Numbered from the stretch's first letter, positions 54,529-63,036 are shown. The stretch is 64,000 nt of DNA from Paludibacter propionicigenes WB4 (GCF_000183135.1 NC_014734.1:310001-374000); one strand, 5' to 3'. Translations and numbers: made by a program. The notes: a model not told the origin generated them from the sequence alone.

Positions 54529-55554
54529 ATGAAAGCACTCGTAAAACTTCGTCCCGAAAAGGGAATATGGATGGAAGAGGTGCCCATGCCGCACGTGGGA
54601 GTAAACGATGTATTAATTCAAATAAAGAAAACAGCTATATGCGGTACCGACCTACATATTTACAAGTGGGATGAGTGGTCGCAGCGCACTATCAAAACAC
54701 CGATGACCATAGGACACGAATACGTGGGTGTGGTGGTGGACAAAGGACACGGGGTGCGTAATATCCGCATTGGCGACCGCGTAACGGGCGAAGGACACAT
54801 TGCCTGCGGACATTGTAGGAATTGCCGCCGTGGTAAACTGCATGTATGCGAAAATACCGTAGGAGTGGGAGTAAACCGCGATGGAGCTTTTGCCGAATAC
54901 CTGTCGTTGCCGGCCGAAAACGTGGTGCATTTGGATGCGCGTATTCCTGACGAGATTGCCTCCATCATGGATCCGTTCGGTAATGCAACTCACACGGCTT
55001 TATCATTCCCCATGATAGGCGAGGATGTGCTGATAACGGGTGCCGGACTTATCGGAACTATGGCTACGGCCATTTGTAAGTTTGCCGGAGCGCGTAATAT
55101 AGTGGTTACGGATCTGAGCGACTACCGACTGGATATAGCCAGAAAAATGGGTGCAACCATGACAGTGAACCCACGTCGTGGCGAAACAATAGAGGGTGCC
55201 ATTAAAAGTCTGAACATGCACGGTTTTGATATCGGACTGGAAATGTCAGGCTCGCCGATAGCTTTTGACAATATGGTAGAAAACATGTACAATGGTTCGA
55301 AAATAGCATTGCTGGGAATTTTGCCTAATACCACCACGGTAGCCTGGGATAAAATTATATTCAAAGCACTTACGCTGAAGGGAATTTACGGACGCGAAAT
55401 GTGGGAAACCTGGTACCAGATGGAGCAAATGCTGATTACGGGCATTGATCTTACCCCGGTTATTACGCACCGTTTTTCGGTCGATGATTTCCAGCGTGGG
55501 TTCGACGTGATGGAGAGCGGCGAATGTGGTAAAGTGATTCTGAACTGGGACTAA
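54529..55554 (+). CDS. tdh: L-threonine 3-dehydrogenase
   Basis: A zinc-dependent MDR enzyme, 341 residues, oxidising threonine to 2-amino-3-ketobutyrate with NAD+. The catalytic zinc motif is CGTDLHIY near residue 38, then GHEYVGVV. The structural zinc lobe is [15 protein letters not shown]. The Rossmann motif is [10 protein letters not shown]. It partners with the upstream kbl product. Confidence 0.96.
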   Translation: MKALVKLRPEKGIWMEEVPMPHVGVNDVLIQIKKTAICGTDLHIYKWDEWSQRTIKTPMTIGHEYVGVVVDKGHGVRNIRIGDRVTGEGHIACGHCRNCRRGKLHVCENTVGVGVNRDGAFAEYLSLPAENVVHLDARIPDEIASIMDPFGNATHTALSFPMIGEDVLITGAGLIGTMATAICKFAGARNIVVTDLSDYRLDIARKMGATMTVNPRRGETIEGAIKSLNMHGFDIGLEMSGSPIAFDNMVENMYNGSKIALLGILPNTTTVAWDKIIFKALTLKGIYGREMWETWYQMEQMLITGIDLTPVITHRFSVDDFQRGFDVMESGECGKVILNWD

Positions 55555-55580
55555 ATTCTCCCAACAGTTTTTGTATTTCG

Positions 55581-55612
55581 GCTTGCCGGACGATATCAAT
55601 CGTTCGGCAAGC
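55581..55612. terminator. Bidirectional terminator tdh / dinB-like
   Basis: A 14-bp stem (55581-55594 with 55599-55612, one G-T pair) with loop ATCA between convergent genes. Confidence 0.85.
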
Positions 55613-55617
55613 TGCGT

Positions 55618-56097
55618 TTATTTCCGGTTTATCAGTTCTTCTATTTCGCTGATGTGCAGCTCGAAGTGGCTGAGGTAACCCGTAATCATATTGCGGAGCG
55701 ATACTTCTTCGTTGAGTGCCGATAGCCATATATTGTCGAGCTTGTCGGGGTTCACCTGATTGATAACGTGGGCTATGTGTCGGTTACTGTATTTCCAGAG
55801 CTGAACCAGATCGTTCATGTCCTCGTCCTGATAATTCTGAATGCCAATCCAGCGGTCGTTATTACCCAATGCTGCATAATCCGGAAATATCAACGGACTG
55901 TTTTGATACTGCAAATGAATAATACGATGTGTATTGTTGGAAGCGGAATCGATCATGTGCCCCAGAATTTGTTTGATGCTGCGGTTCTGACTATTCCGGC
56001 GAACGGCGATAATATCGTGGGGTAATGCCAGTAAACGGGGCTCCCATATTTCGAGTAGCCCCAGCAGGCGGGTGTTGTTGGCGGAGAATGTATCCAT
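55618..56097 (-). CDS. DinB-family protein
   Basis: A 159-residue four-helix-bundle protein of the DinB/YfiT superfamily. Possible metal ligands are His in LGHMIDSASNN (about residue 48), in SNRHIAHVI and in YLSHFELHISEI near the C-terminus. Family members act as thiol-dependent transferases or damage-induced proteins; the role here is unknown. It ends at a shared terminator with tdh. Confidence 0.85.
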   Translation of the reverse strand: MDTFSANNTRLLGLLEIWEPRLLALPHDIIAVRRNSQNRSIKQILGHMIDSASNNTHRIIHLQYQNSPLIFPDYAALGNNDRWIGIQNYQDEDMNDLVQLWKYSNRHIAHVINQVNPDKLDNIWLSALNEEVSLRNMITGYLSHFELHISEIEELINRK

Positions 56098-56098
56098 T

Positions 56099-56148
56099 TG
56101 GGTGATTGGTTGATTAGTTAATTGGGTGATTGGTTGACTGGTTGATTT
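56099..56148. repeat. AACCAATC-type repeat before the dinB-like gene
   Basis: On the minus strand, directly before the ATG, it reads CAACCAATCACCCAAATG, with CCCAATTAACTAATCAACC upstream. It is nearly identical to part of the leader of tdh. Confidence 0.75.
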
Positions 56149-56185
56149 GTCGGGTACAAATATAATGTATTCAACGAATCGGATG

Positions 56186-56219
56186 CAAGAAAAATCGGTT
56201 GAAGAGCCGATTTTTCTTG
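56186..56219 (-). terminator. Terminator of the RNA helicase gene
   Basis: The perfect 13-bp stem CAAGAAAAATCGG pairs with CCGATTTTTCTTG around an 8-nt loop. It lies 70 bp past the helicase stop, with a GGGGCTTCTGCCCC hairpin between. Confidence 0.75.
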
Positions 56220-56288
56220 TTGAACGGTTGATGTGGTTATTTGGAGGGGCTTCTGCCCCATACCCCGACTTACGGTTGTCTTTTTCCT

Positions 56289-57650
56289 TTAACGGCTGAA
56301 TTTCAGGTTGCGGTGCGCCAGTTTGTAACCTTTGAGGTTGATTAATACCTGTTTCTCCAGTTGACCCGGAATGCTGAAACGCGATCGGTTGTCTTCCACC
56401 AACACGTTTTGTATATCGTCTGTGTTGAGTCCGGCTTCTTCCACCAGAAATTCTTTCAGGCTGTTTTTAGTAAAGCCTTGTCCCAGACCGATGTTTACAT
56501 GCAGGGTGATGGGTGGCTCGGGTTTTTCGTGTTTTGGCTGTAGATTCAGGGGACTAAACAGGATGTTGAGTTCGGATTGCAAAGTGTGGATGTCTTCCAA
56601 CTGATCTTTTGTGGCAAGACATACCGATATCCCCGATTTTCCGGCACGAGCGGTGCGTCCGCTGCGGTGGGTGTATTGTTCAGTCTTTTCGGGGAGGCTG
56701 TAATGGACGATGTAATCCAGGTCTTTCACGTCGATGCCGCGTGCAGCAATGTCGGTAGCCACTAGCAGGTTGATGCTCCCTCTTTTGAAAGCGCGCATTA
56801 CCTTGTCGCGCATTTCCTGGTTGAGATTGCCGTGCAGGGCGTCTGCCGACACAATACATCCGGCAAGCTGCTTGGCCAGACGTTTAGCATCCAGCTTGGT
56901 ACGGCAGAAGGCAATGCCCCGCTCGTCGGCATGTCCGGACAGGAAGGCTTTGAGGTATTCCAGCTTTTCGCCTTGCTTGTACAGGAGGTAGCTGTGCTCT
57001 ATGTTGCGGTTGATAAATTCTTCGGCATTGATGTGAATTTCGGCAAAGCCCGGTCGCAGGTATTTGCTGATAATGTGTTTTACATCGGCTGGCATGGTGG
57101 CTGTAAACAGCATTTTGGTGATGTTCTTGTTGCAGGATTCCAGAATTCTGTCTATCCCGTCCTTGAATCCCATATTCATCATTTCGTCGGCTTCGTCGAG
57201 CACGAGGTACTTCAGGTGATCCAGGCTCAGGGCTTTGCGTTCCAGTAAATCGATGAGCCGGCCTGGCGTAGCTACTACCACGTGGGTGGGGCGCTTAAGC
57301 TTTTGTATCTGATCTTCGATGGGCGCACCGCCGTAAACCGCTTCGGCAAAGACCCGCGACAGGTATTTGGAGAAAAGGAAAAATTCGCGGGCTACCTGTT
57401 GACCCAGTTCGCGGGTAGGAACCAGCACCAGTGCCTGTATCTGCGGCAGAAGCGGGTTGACCGACTGCAGAATGGGTATACTGAAAGCGGCCGTTTTGCC
57501 TGTGCCGGTCTGCGCCACCGCCACCAAATCGGAGGTGTGGCTCAGTATATGCGGGATGGCCTGTAGCTGAATGTCGGTGGGAGTGCTGATATTATTACCG
57601 TCCAGCGCCTGTATGATATCGTCGTTTATGCCTAAGTCTGCAAAAGTCAT
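56289..57650 (-). CDS. DEAD-box RNA helicase (DbpA-like)
   Basis: A 453-residue ATP-dependent RNA helicase from the ATG at 57650; the open frame runs back to 57722, but that part is not helicase-like. Motifs in order: Q motif TDIQLQAIP, Walker A AQTGTGKTA, Ib TPGRLID, DEAD in VLDEADEMM, TATMPA (motif III), and HRSGRTARAG (VI). A C-terminal RNA-binding domain (about 375-453) resembles DbpA, suggesting 23S rRNA binding. A -7 box overlaps the end of the upstream repeat ORF. Confidence 0.92.
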   Translation of the reverse strand: MTFADLGINDDIIQALDGNNISTPTDIQLQAIPHILSHTSDLVAVAQTGTGKTAAFSIPILQSVNPLLPQIQALVLVPTRELGQQVAREFFLFSKYLSRVFAEAVYGGAPIEDQIQKLKRPTHVVVATPGRLIDLLERKALSLDHLKYLVLDEADEMMNMGFKDGIDRILESCNKNITKMLFTATMPADVKHIISKYLRPGFAEIHINAEEFINRNIEHSYLLYKQGEKLEYLKAFLSGHADERGIAFCRTKLDAKRLAKQLAGCIVSADALHGNLNQEMRDKVMRAFKRGSINLLVATDIAARGIDVKDLDYIVHYSLPEKTEQYTHRSGRTARAGKSGISVCLATKDQLEDIHTLQSELNILFSPLNLQPKHEKPEPPITLHVNIGLGQGFTKNSLKEFLVEEAGLNTDDIQNVLVEDNRSRFSIPGQLEKQVLINLKGYKLAHRNLKFSR

Positions 57651-57676
57651 TGAGTTGATGTTTTTAGTTGTGGCAG

Positions 57677-57684
57677 CAAAGGTA
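57677..57684 (-). promoter_or_regulatory. -7 box of the RNA helicase gene
   Basis: On the minus strand TACCTTTG matches TAnnTTTG, 27 bp before the ATG. A TTCG 18 nt upstream may replace TTTG. This suggests transcription starts between the gene and the repeat array. Confidence 0.55.
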
Positions 57685-57740
57685 CTTGTTTTTCGGCTGG
57701 TGCGAAAACTATCTGCCCCCAATGAGCAAGATTCTTAAAA

Positions 57741-57992
57741 GCGGATGCCATTCCGCACAGCGCGGAGACGATCCCGCACACCGCGGAAGCCATCCCGCAC
57801 ACCGCGGAAGCCATCCCGCACATCGTGGAAGCCATCCCGCACATCGCGGAAGTAATCCCGCATATCGCGGAAGCCATCCCGCACACCACGGAAGCCATCC
57901 CGCACACCGCGGAAGTAATCCCGCAGACCGCGGAGACGATCCCGCTCACCGCGGAAGCTGTTCCGCTCATCGCAGAAGCCATTCCGCCAAGT
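57741..57992. repeat. 21-bp minisatellite, array A, 12 contiguous units
   Basis: Twelve in-register 21-bp units with consensus GCGGAAGCCATCCCGCACAYC. The first begins at 57741, variants change GCC to GTA or ACG and CAC to CAT, CAG or CTC. GC content is clearly above the surroundings, and CCGCGG recurs at unit junctions. Because 21 is a multiple of 3, all three plus frames and one minus frame stay open. No spacers, so it is not CRISPR. Confidence 0.9.
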
Positions 57993-58112
57993 ACAGGAGC
58001 AAGAATCATAACCACAGGAGCAAGAATCATAACCGCAGGACTAAGAATCATAACCGCAGGAGCGAGAAACATAAACGCAGGAACAAGAAACATAAACGCA
58101 GGAGACTGAATA
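57993..58112. repeat. 21-bp minisatellite, array B, about 5.7 units
   Basis: It continues array A without a gap and in the same 21-bp register. The consensus differs: GCAGGAGCAAGAATCATAACC. Units start at 57993, 58014, 58035, 58056, 58077 and 58098, the last partial. The shared GCRGGAR-like start suggests A and B are diverged forms of one ancestral repeat. Confidence 0.88.
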
Positions 58113-58210
58113 TGCGGGAAAGGGGGACAAAAGCTGCATTAAGCTAATACATTGTTTGTTGTGTGAATTAAAAAATTAATACAATTATAGATTTTGTAAA
58201 AGAATGTTTT

Positions 58211-58336
58211 TATCTTTGGGGCTGGAAAAGAAATACATGACCCGACATAAGGTGGAAATAGACGAACATGATGTTCGCATAAACAGATGTTATAAAAAAA
58301 GAAACAGAACTGGTTTGAAATTGAACAGCATAAGCT
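58211..58336 (+). promoter_or_regulatory. -7 box and leader of the HEPN-like gene
   Basis: TATCTTTG (58211-58218) lies 118 bp before the ATG. The leader contains the palindrome CGAACATGATGTTCG (58263-58277), a possible operator or hairpin. Confidence 0.5.
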
Positions 58337-59110
58337 ATGAAACATATTAAGAAAAAATATTTATTTCAAGGTACTTTACCAATTACAAACCTGAATAATC
58401 TTCAGAAAATAGATTTGCTTGAAGATAATCAAAAATTGCTAAAACAAAAATCTAAGGATTGTTTTGTTGGGTTGAAATTATCTGATAGTGAAGAAATGAT
58501 TTATGCATTTATTTACAACCATAATGGGAAGTATATCAACATACCATTACCTGACTACACATTAGTATATTATAACTTTGCCTATTCACTAAACATTGAA
58601 AGAAAAAAACAACAAGAAATATTATTATCACATTTATCCAATGTTGATACAATTACTCATGATTGTAGTAATGAACTTTTCAACTTTTATGGTCTTGCAA
58701 GTTCATACGTCGTAAACTTATTTACTTCAATAGAATCATTTATAAATTCGATGCTACCAGATGGAGAAAATTACATTGTTGATGGCAGAAAAAAGACAGA
58801 GGTTTATAATAAAATACAAATTCAAGAAAATGTGTGTTTTATGGACAAATTAAAAATCGTGCTACCACAATTTCACAAAAAGAATTTTTTTAAAGACAGA
58901 ACCCCAACCAATCAACACATTATTAACTTGAAAAATTTAAGAGATGAGATAGTTCACACTAAATCTGACATTAAGCTCGAGATTTCAGTTGAATTATTTA
59001 GACGATTACTAAACTTTAAATATGACGAAACTTTAGACTCAGTAGCCTCATTGATGAACTTCTATAAAACAAATTATATTGAAGCTTGTGGTTGTGGCAA
59101 AGACTTCTAA
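58337..59110 (+). CDS. Hypothetical protein with HEPN-like Rx4H motif
   Basis: A 257-residue AT-rich gene coding a mostly helical soluble protein. RDEIVH (R202 to H207) within LKNLRDEIVHTKSD is a HEPN-type Rx4-6H motif, and VNLFTSIESFINSML near residue 130 resembles the preceding HEPN helix. No signal peptide or membrane span. It ends with Cys residues (EACGCGKDF). HEPN proteins are often RNases in toxin or defence systems, but no antitoxin or nucleotidyltransferase is adjacent. The motif alone does not prove RNase activity. Confidence 0.65.
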   Translation: MKHIKKKYLFQGTLPITNLNNLQKIDLLEDNQKLLKQKSKDCFVGLKLSDSEEMIYAFIYNHNGKYINIPLPDYTLVYYNFAYSLNIERKKQQEILLSHLSNVDTITHDCSNELFNFYGLASSYVVNLFTSIESFINSMLPDGENYIVDGRKKTEVYNKIQIQENVCFMDKLKIVLPQFHKKNFFKDRTPTNQHIINLKNLRDEIVHTKSDIKLEISVELFRRLLNFKYDETLDSVASLMNFYKTNYIEACGCGKDF

Positions 59111-59119
59111 TCAAAAGAA

Positions 59120-59195
59120 CGACAAACAAAAAATGAATGCACGATTTGCTAACAAACGCTCTTAGTTCATTGGCTAACTGACGTGCAATTTGTCG
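59120..59195. other. Imperfect inverted-repeat hairpin after the HEPN-like gene
   Basis: The outer arms CGACAAA/TTTGTCG (59120-59126, 59189-59195) and inner arms TGCACG/CGTGCA (59138-59143, 59182-59187) are separated by an 11-nt bulge on one side and 1 nt on the other. No T run follows, so it is not a typical terminator. Confidence 0.5.
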
Positions 59196-59332
59196 GAAGC
59201 AGAATGTACAGAATTATTGAATTTACAGAATAAGAAAAACAGCATAGTCAGCAAAGTAACGAACGGGTATTGACTGATTTATTTCCAATATAGCAAAGCT
59301 TAGTTAAGCTTACGTTATTCACAGACTGTATT

Positions 59333-60757
59333 TTAGTTTTCCGCTATTTTATTGATCATGCCTTTGAAAATTAGTCCGTGAAAAGGAAGTACCGAATACC
59401 AGTACAGTCTGCCGAATAGGCCCAGCGGTCTGAAGGTGGCTGTTTGTGTAAGGCAATTGTTCTCATCGATTTTAAATTCCAGCCATGCTTCGCCCGGCAG
59501 TTTCATTTCGGCATACAGCAGTAAGCGCTTTTCTTCTTTATTGGCTATAAGTACACGCCAAAAATCGAGTGCATCGCCGGAGAATATTTCTGTGGCACTT
59601 CTCCGTCCTCTTCGCATTCCAACACCTCCTGCAATTTGATCCAACAAACCTCTTATTTCCCAAAGCCAGTTTCCGTAATACCAACCTGTTTTACCCCCAA
59701 TGGCCCATATTTTATCAAGGGAAGTATTGCTGTTCTCAACCGTAACTGTACGAATGTCTTTAAAGCATCCATTGACCGGTACTTCTATAAATCTGGAGAA
59801 TCCTTTGCTGAATATATCACTTGTTTGTGCATCTTTCCAGCTTGAAAGCACCTGATTTTGTTCTATTTTATCAAAGGCAAGTTGTATGGCTGTTCCATAA
59901 TCAATAAGTTTAATGCCAAGCAGCCGGGCTAAATCATTCGGTTTACAAATTACTTCAACCTTCATGCTGTCTACTAAATTCTTTGCAAGTGCATACGATG
60001 TGGACGTAACAAAATACAACCAGTAGGACGAAATTTTAGGCGTCATTACCGGAACAATAACGATCCGCCTTTTCAGACCTCGTATTTGGGCAAATTGCAA
60101 CAGCATTTCTTTGTAACTAAGTACATCGGGACCTCCAATATCGTAACTGTTATTGTAAGTTTCTGTTTTAGCAATTACAGCAATTAAAAATTCTACGACA
60201 TTACGAATGGCTATGGGTTGACACTTTGTTTTTAGCCAACGTGGTGTAATCATAAAGGGAAGTTTCTCCACTAAATCGCGAATGATTTCAAACGAAGCAC
60301 TTCCTGATCCGACTATTATGCCGGCCTTTAATGTGGTGAGTGCAAAATCAGAACCCGACAAAACAGTTTCCACATTTTTTCGCGATGACAAATGTTTTGA
60401 CAACTCATCCGCATTACTGATTCCACTAAGGTAAATAACCTGTCGGGCATTTGTTTCTTCAATGCGTTTTTTGAAATTAGTGGCACATACTGCCTCCATA
60501 TCATTAAAGTCAGCGTTTTGTGTCGACATGGAATGAATGAGGTAATAAGCTACATCTATATCCGATGGAATCTGCTGTAGACTCTCAGCCTTTAAAAAAT
60601 CTGCCTCTATGACCGACAGGTTCGAAGTCAAATAATTCTTCGTGTTAAACCGGTTCTTGTCTCGTACGCAACAGATGACTTCATGTCCATTTTCCAATAA
60701 AACGGGCAATAATCTTTGTGCAATATATCCGGTTGCTCCGGTGAGTAAAATTTTCAT
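59333..60757 (-). CDS. SDR/NAD(P)H-binding protein with DUF2867 C-terminus
   Basis: A 474-residue protein. The N-terminal atypical SDR half starts MKILLTGATGYIAQRLLPVL with GATGYIA as the nucleotide site, then VAYYLIHSMS and VIYLSGISN. A C-terminal DUF2867 domain (about 325-470) contains GWYYGNWLWEIRGLLDQIAGG, WRVLIANKEEKRLLLYAEMKLPGEAWLEF (quoted as landmarks WRVLI and LPGEAWLEF). Function unestablished. A degenerate copy of its 5' end lies about 370 bp upstream. Confidence 0.88.
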   Translation of the reverse strand: MKILLTGATGYIAQRLLPVLLENGHEVICCVRDKNRFNTKNYLTSNLSVIEADFLKAESLQQIPSDIDVAYYLIHSMSTQNADFNDMEAVCATNFKKRIEETNARQVIYLSGISNADELSKHLSSRKNVETVLSGSDFALTTLKAGIIVGSGSASFEIIRDLVEKLPFMITPRWLKTKCQPIAIRNVVEFLIAVIAKTETYNNSYDIGGPDVLSYKEMLLQFAQIRGLKRRIVIVPVMTPKISSYWLYFVTSTSYALAKNLVDSMKVEVICKPNDLARLLGIKLIDYGTAIQLAFDKIEQNQVLSSWKDAQTSDIFSKGFSRFIEVPVNGCFKDIRTVTVENSNTSLDKIWAIGGKTGWYYGNWLWEIRGLLDQIAGGVGMRRGRRSATEIFSGDALDFWRVLIANKEEKRLLLYAEMKLPGEAWLEFKIDENNCLTQTATFRPLGLFGRLYWYSVLPFHGLIFKGMINKIAEN

Positions 60758-61090
60758 GCAACAGACTTTTTAAAGCCTCTTTCGAAGGCAATGGTTCTTA
60801 TTCGAATGATCTCAATTACATTAGTTCGCAGATATTTAATGAAAAACAGTGATGAAGCAAAGATACAAGTTATTCTAGTATTTCAACAGAGATCTTATCG
60901 AAGTTAATGCATTAATTGTCTTGCCCTTCCGGATAAGTTTATAATATGAGAGCATGTTGGCGTTTGTCATTGGTTTCAGGTGACAGTCCGGAGCTTTTAA
61001 TCGTATGGTGAGCGTACCCTTGAGGATGAGAGTCTGATTTTTTTGTTGTAAACAAATAACCACTTAACCTCTCGTTACAAGCGAGGGGTG
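60758..61090. other. Intergenic region, no gene seen
   Basis: A short stem CCTCTCG/CGAGGGG (61068-61088) is the only clear structure. No convincing coding sequence. Confidence 0.4.
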
Positions 61091-61120
61091 TTTGTCTGAA
61101 TATAATAAGCATTATCTTTG
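61091..61120 (+). promoter_or_regulatory. Promoter of the porin gene
   Basis: TTTG (61091-61094), an 18-nt spacer and TATCTTTG (61113-61120) fit the consensus. The -7 box overlaps the degenerate SDR gene copy. The leader is about 120 nt. Confidence 0.7.
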
Positions 61121-61155
61121 CGCAAAATATCCGGTTGCTCCGGTGATTAATGAAA
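61111..61155 (-). pseudogene. Degenerate copy of the SDR gene 5' end
   Basis: Read on the minus strand, ATCACCGGAGCAACCGGATA continues TTTTGCGCAAAGATAAT. It matches the start of the SDR/DUF2867 gene (CTCACCGGAGCAACCGGATA, then TATTGCACAAAGATTAT) at about 33 of 37 positions. The frame is lost upstream and downstream. Same orientation as the intact gene. Confidence 0.6.
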
Positions 61156-61246
61156 ATACATTGGCAGAATTTCAACCGGCATAAAACAAATTGAAAATGA
61201 AAGGCGTTTGTCTTTTATTCTATAATTCATCCAAAAACCATTTCGA

Positions 61247-62560
61247 ATGAAGTTTAAATTTACACTCATTATTTTATCGCTTATTACGTTCAGATTAGCT
61301 GCTCAGCAAGCAGACACTTTAAAAACAGAGAATGTTTCTATTCATGCTCAAACAACCATTATCAATCAAAACAAAACATCATTCGCTGCAAAATACAGTG
61401 GAGATAATAGCTTGACAACAGATGCAGAAAATCAGACATCTTTAACTTCTACCTTGTATCTTGGAGCCCGTTTATGGAAAGGTGCAAGTGCATTTATTAA
61501 TCCCGAAATAGCCGGAGGATCGGGTTTGAGCGGTGCTCTGGGAATAGCTGCCGCTACCAATGGTGAAACTTTCCGCATTGGTGATCCGGCTCCTAAAATT
61601 TACATGGCACGAATGTTTTTCACTCAGACCTTTGCTTTGTCCAATGAAACGACCTTTCAGGCTAGTGACTTAAATCAATTGGCCGGTAAGCTGCCAACCA
61701 GCTATATATCCCTTACGCTGGGTAAAATAAGTATTTCCGACTTTTTTGACGATAATAAATTCAGCCACGATCCAAGAACCCAGTTTATGAGTTGGGGACT
61801 GATGAGTAACGGTGCATGGGATTATCCGGCAAATACACGAGGTTATACGCCGAGTGCAGTGTTAGAGTATGTAACACCAAATAATGAACTTCGATACGCA
61901 TTTTCTCTCATCCCCAAAACAGCCAACGGTAGTGTGATGAACTGGAATGTTTCAAAAGCCGGCTCGCATACGCTGGAATATACTCACCGCTATAAAATAG
62001 CCAATCAGGACGGTGCTGTTCGTCTACTCGGATTCTTTACTACAGGCAATATGGGTAACTACCGGCAAAGCATTGCTCAGAACCCTGTAAATCCTACTAT
62101 CCAATCGGTAGAGAAATACGGAAATACTAAATATGGTTTTGGGATTAATGCCGAACAGAATATAACCAACGATTTAGGATGCTTTTTCAAGGCGAGCTGG
62201 AACGATGGAAACAATGAAACCTGGGTGTTTACTGAAATAGACCGCAGTGCAAGCGCCGGACTATCCATGACCGGCGATAGATGGAAGCGTAAGAATGATA
62301 ATGTGGGACTTGCCGTAGTTGTTTCAGGCATTTCGAAAGCACATCAGGATTATTTGCAGGCAGGCGGCAGGGGTTTTATGCTGGGCGATGGTAATCTGAA
62401 TTACGGATTGGAGCAGCTGGCCGAAATCTATTATTCGTTTGCATTAACTCCCGCTATGTCCCTGAGCGGAACATATCAACTGGTACTAAATCCCGGTTAT
62501 AACAAAGACAGGCAAGGACCGGTGAATGTGTTCTCTGCACGTTTGCACATTCGGATATAA
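61247..62560 (+). CDS. OprB-like carbohydrate-selective porin
   Basis: A 437-residue exported beta-barrel protein. Signal peptide ends LAAQ (about residue 19). HAQTTIINQNKTSFAAKYSG near residue 33 and SLTSTLYLGARLWKGASAFINPE (landmarks LYLGARLWKG) are typical. A GWGLMSNGAWDYPANTRGYT-like stretch (SWGLMSNGAWDYPANTRG) and a C-terminal aromatic-rich strand ending LHIRI are also present. It likely admits sugars or small solutes through the outer membrane. Confidence 0.8.
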   Translation: MKFKFTLIILSLITFRLAAQQADTLKTENVSIHAQTTIINQNKTSFAAKYSGDNSLTTDAENQTSLTSTLYLGARLWKGASAFINPEIAGGSGLSGALGIAAATNGETFRIGDPAPKIYMARMFFTQTFALSNETTFQASDLNQLAGKLPTSYISLTLGKISISDFFDDNKFSHDPRTQFMSWGLMSNGAWDYPANTRGYTPSAVLEYVTPNNELRYAFSLIPKTANGSVMNWNVSKAGSHTLEYTHRYKIANQDGAVRLLGFFTTGNMGNYRQSIAQNPVNPTIQSVEKYGNTKYGFGINAEQNITNDLGCFFKASWNDGNNETWVFTEIDRSASAGLSMTGDRWKRKNDNVGLAVVVSGISKAHQDYLQAGGRGFMLGDGNLNYGLEQLAEIYYSFALTPAMSLSGTYQLVLNPGYNKDRQGPVNVFSARLHIRI

Positions 62561-62598
62561 GTACACTGTTTATTGAATAGACCCGACCTATTTGTAGT

Positions 62599-62951
62599 AG
62601 GGTTCCAAGCATTTTTTGGAAGGTAACAAATTTCGTTTAGACGGCAACAAAATATTTTTGTTGCCGTTTTCTTTTCGTTTGGAAGGGTCCAAACAATTTT
62701 TAGACGGCAACAAATTTCGTTTGGACGGCAACAAAATATTTTTAGACCCGTCTAATTTTCATTTGGAAGGGTCTAAACAATTTTTAGAAGGCAACAAATT
62801 TCGTTTGGACGGCAACAAAATATTTTTAGACTCGTCTAATTTTCGTTTGGAAGGGTCCAAACAATTTTTGGACGGCAACAAATTTCGTTTGGAAGGCAAC
62901 AAAATATTCTTGGACCCGTCTAATTTTCGTTTGGAAGGGTCTAAAAAACCG
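62599..62951. repeat. Higher-order tandem repeat: four 84-bp units of four 21-bp subunits
   Basis: From 62616 sixteen 21-bp subunits follow without gap (62616-62951). In the plus frame they read in fours as LDGNKFR, LDGNKIF, LDPSNFR, LEGSKQF. A diverged, frameshifted subunit precedes at 62599-62615. Inverted pairs recur within each 84 bp: TTTGGA-AGGG-TCCAAA and TTAGAC-CC-GTCTAA. The open frame (62616-63017) has only a TTG from the repeat itself as start, so coding is doubtful. Confidence 0.88.
62641..62668 (+). terminator. Likely porin terminator inside the repeat array
   Basis: CGGCAACAAAA pairs with TTTTTGTTGCCG (62642-62667), then TTTTC follows. It lies 80 bp after the porin stop, at the junction of repeat subunits 2 and 3. 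Confidence 0.6.
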
Positions 62952-63036
62952 TGTGTAGAGCAAGAATGTGTGTTGCTGACCAGTAAGTATCTCTCTCCTC
63001 CTTGTTGGATAATTTAAATATCTAATAAGAAATTAA

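Noticed and set aside
57647-58093. 148-residue hydrophobic heptad protein (minus strand) coupled to the helicase
   Set aside because: Kept as a finding but not as a gene: a helicase promoter lies within it and its frame is explained by repeat periodicity.
57741-58112. CRISPR-like array
   Set aside because: Units are contiguous 21-mers without spacers, and no cas genes are present.
57668-58147. Basic 159-residue protein read through the minisatellite (plus strand)
   Set aside because: All three forward frames are open because the unit is 21 bp; there is no promoter or family support and the stated start is a TTG.
59120-59195. Integron attC site
   Set aside because: The asymmetric folded arms look similar, but no GTTRRRY core box fits at the right end and there is no integrase nearby.
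62616-63017. 133-residue heptad-repeat protein
   Set aside because: Its start is a TTG that belongs to the repeat subunit, and the strand sequence is rich in inverted pairs and contains a terminator-like hairpin.
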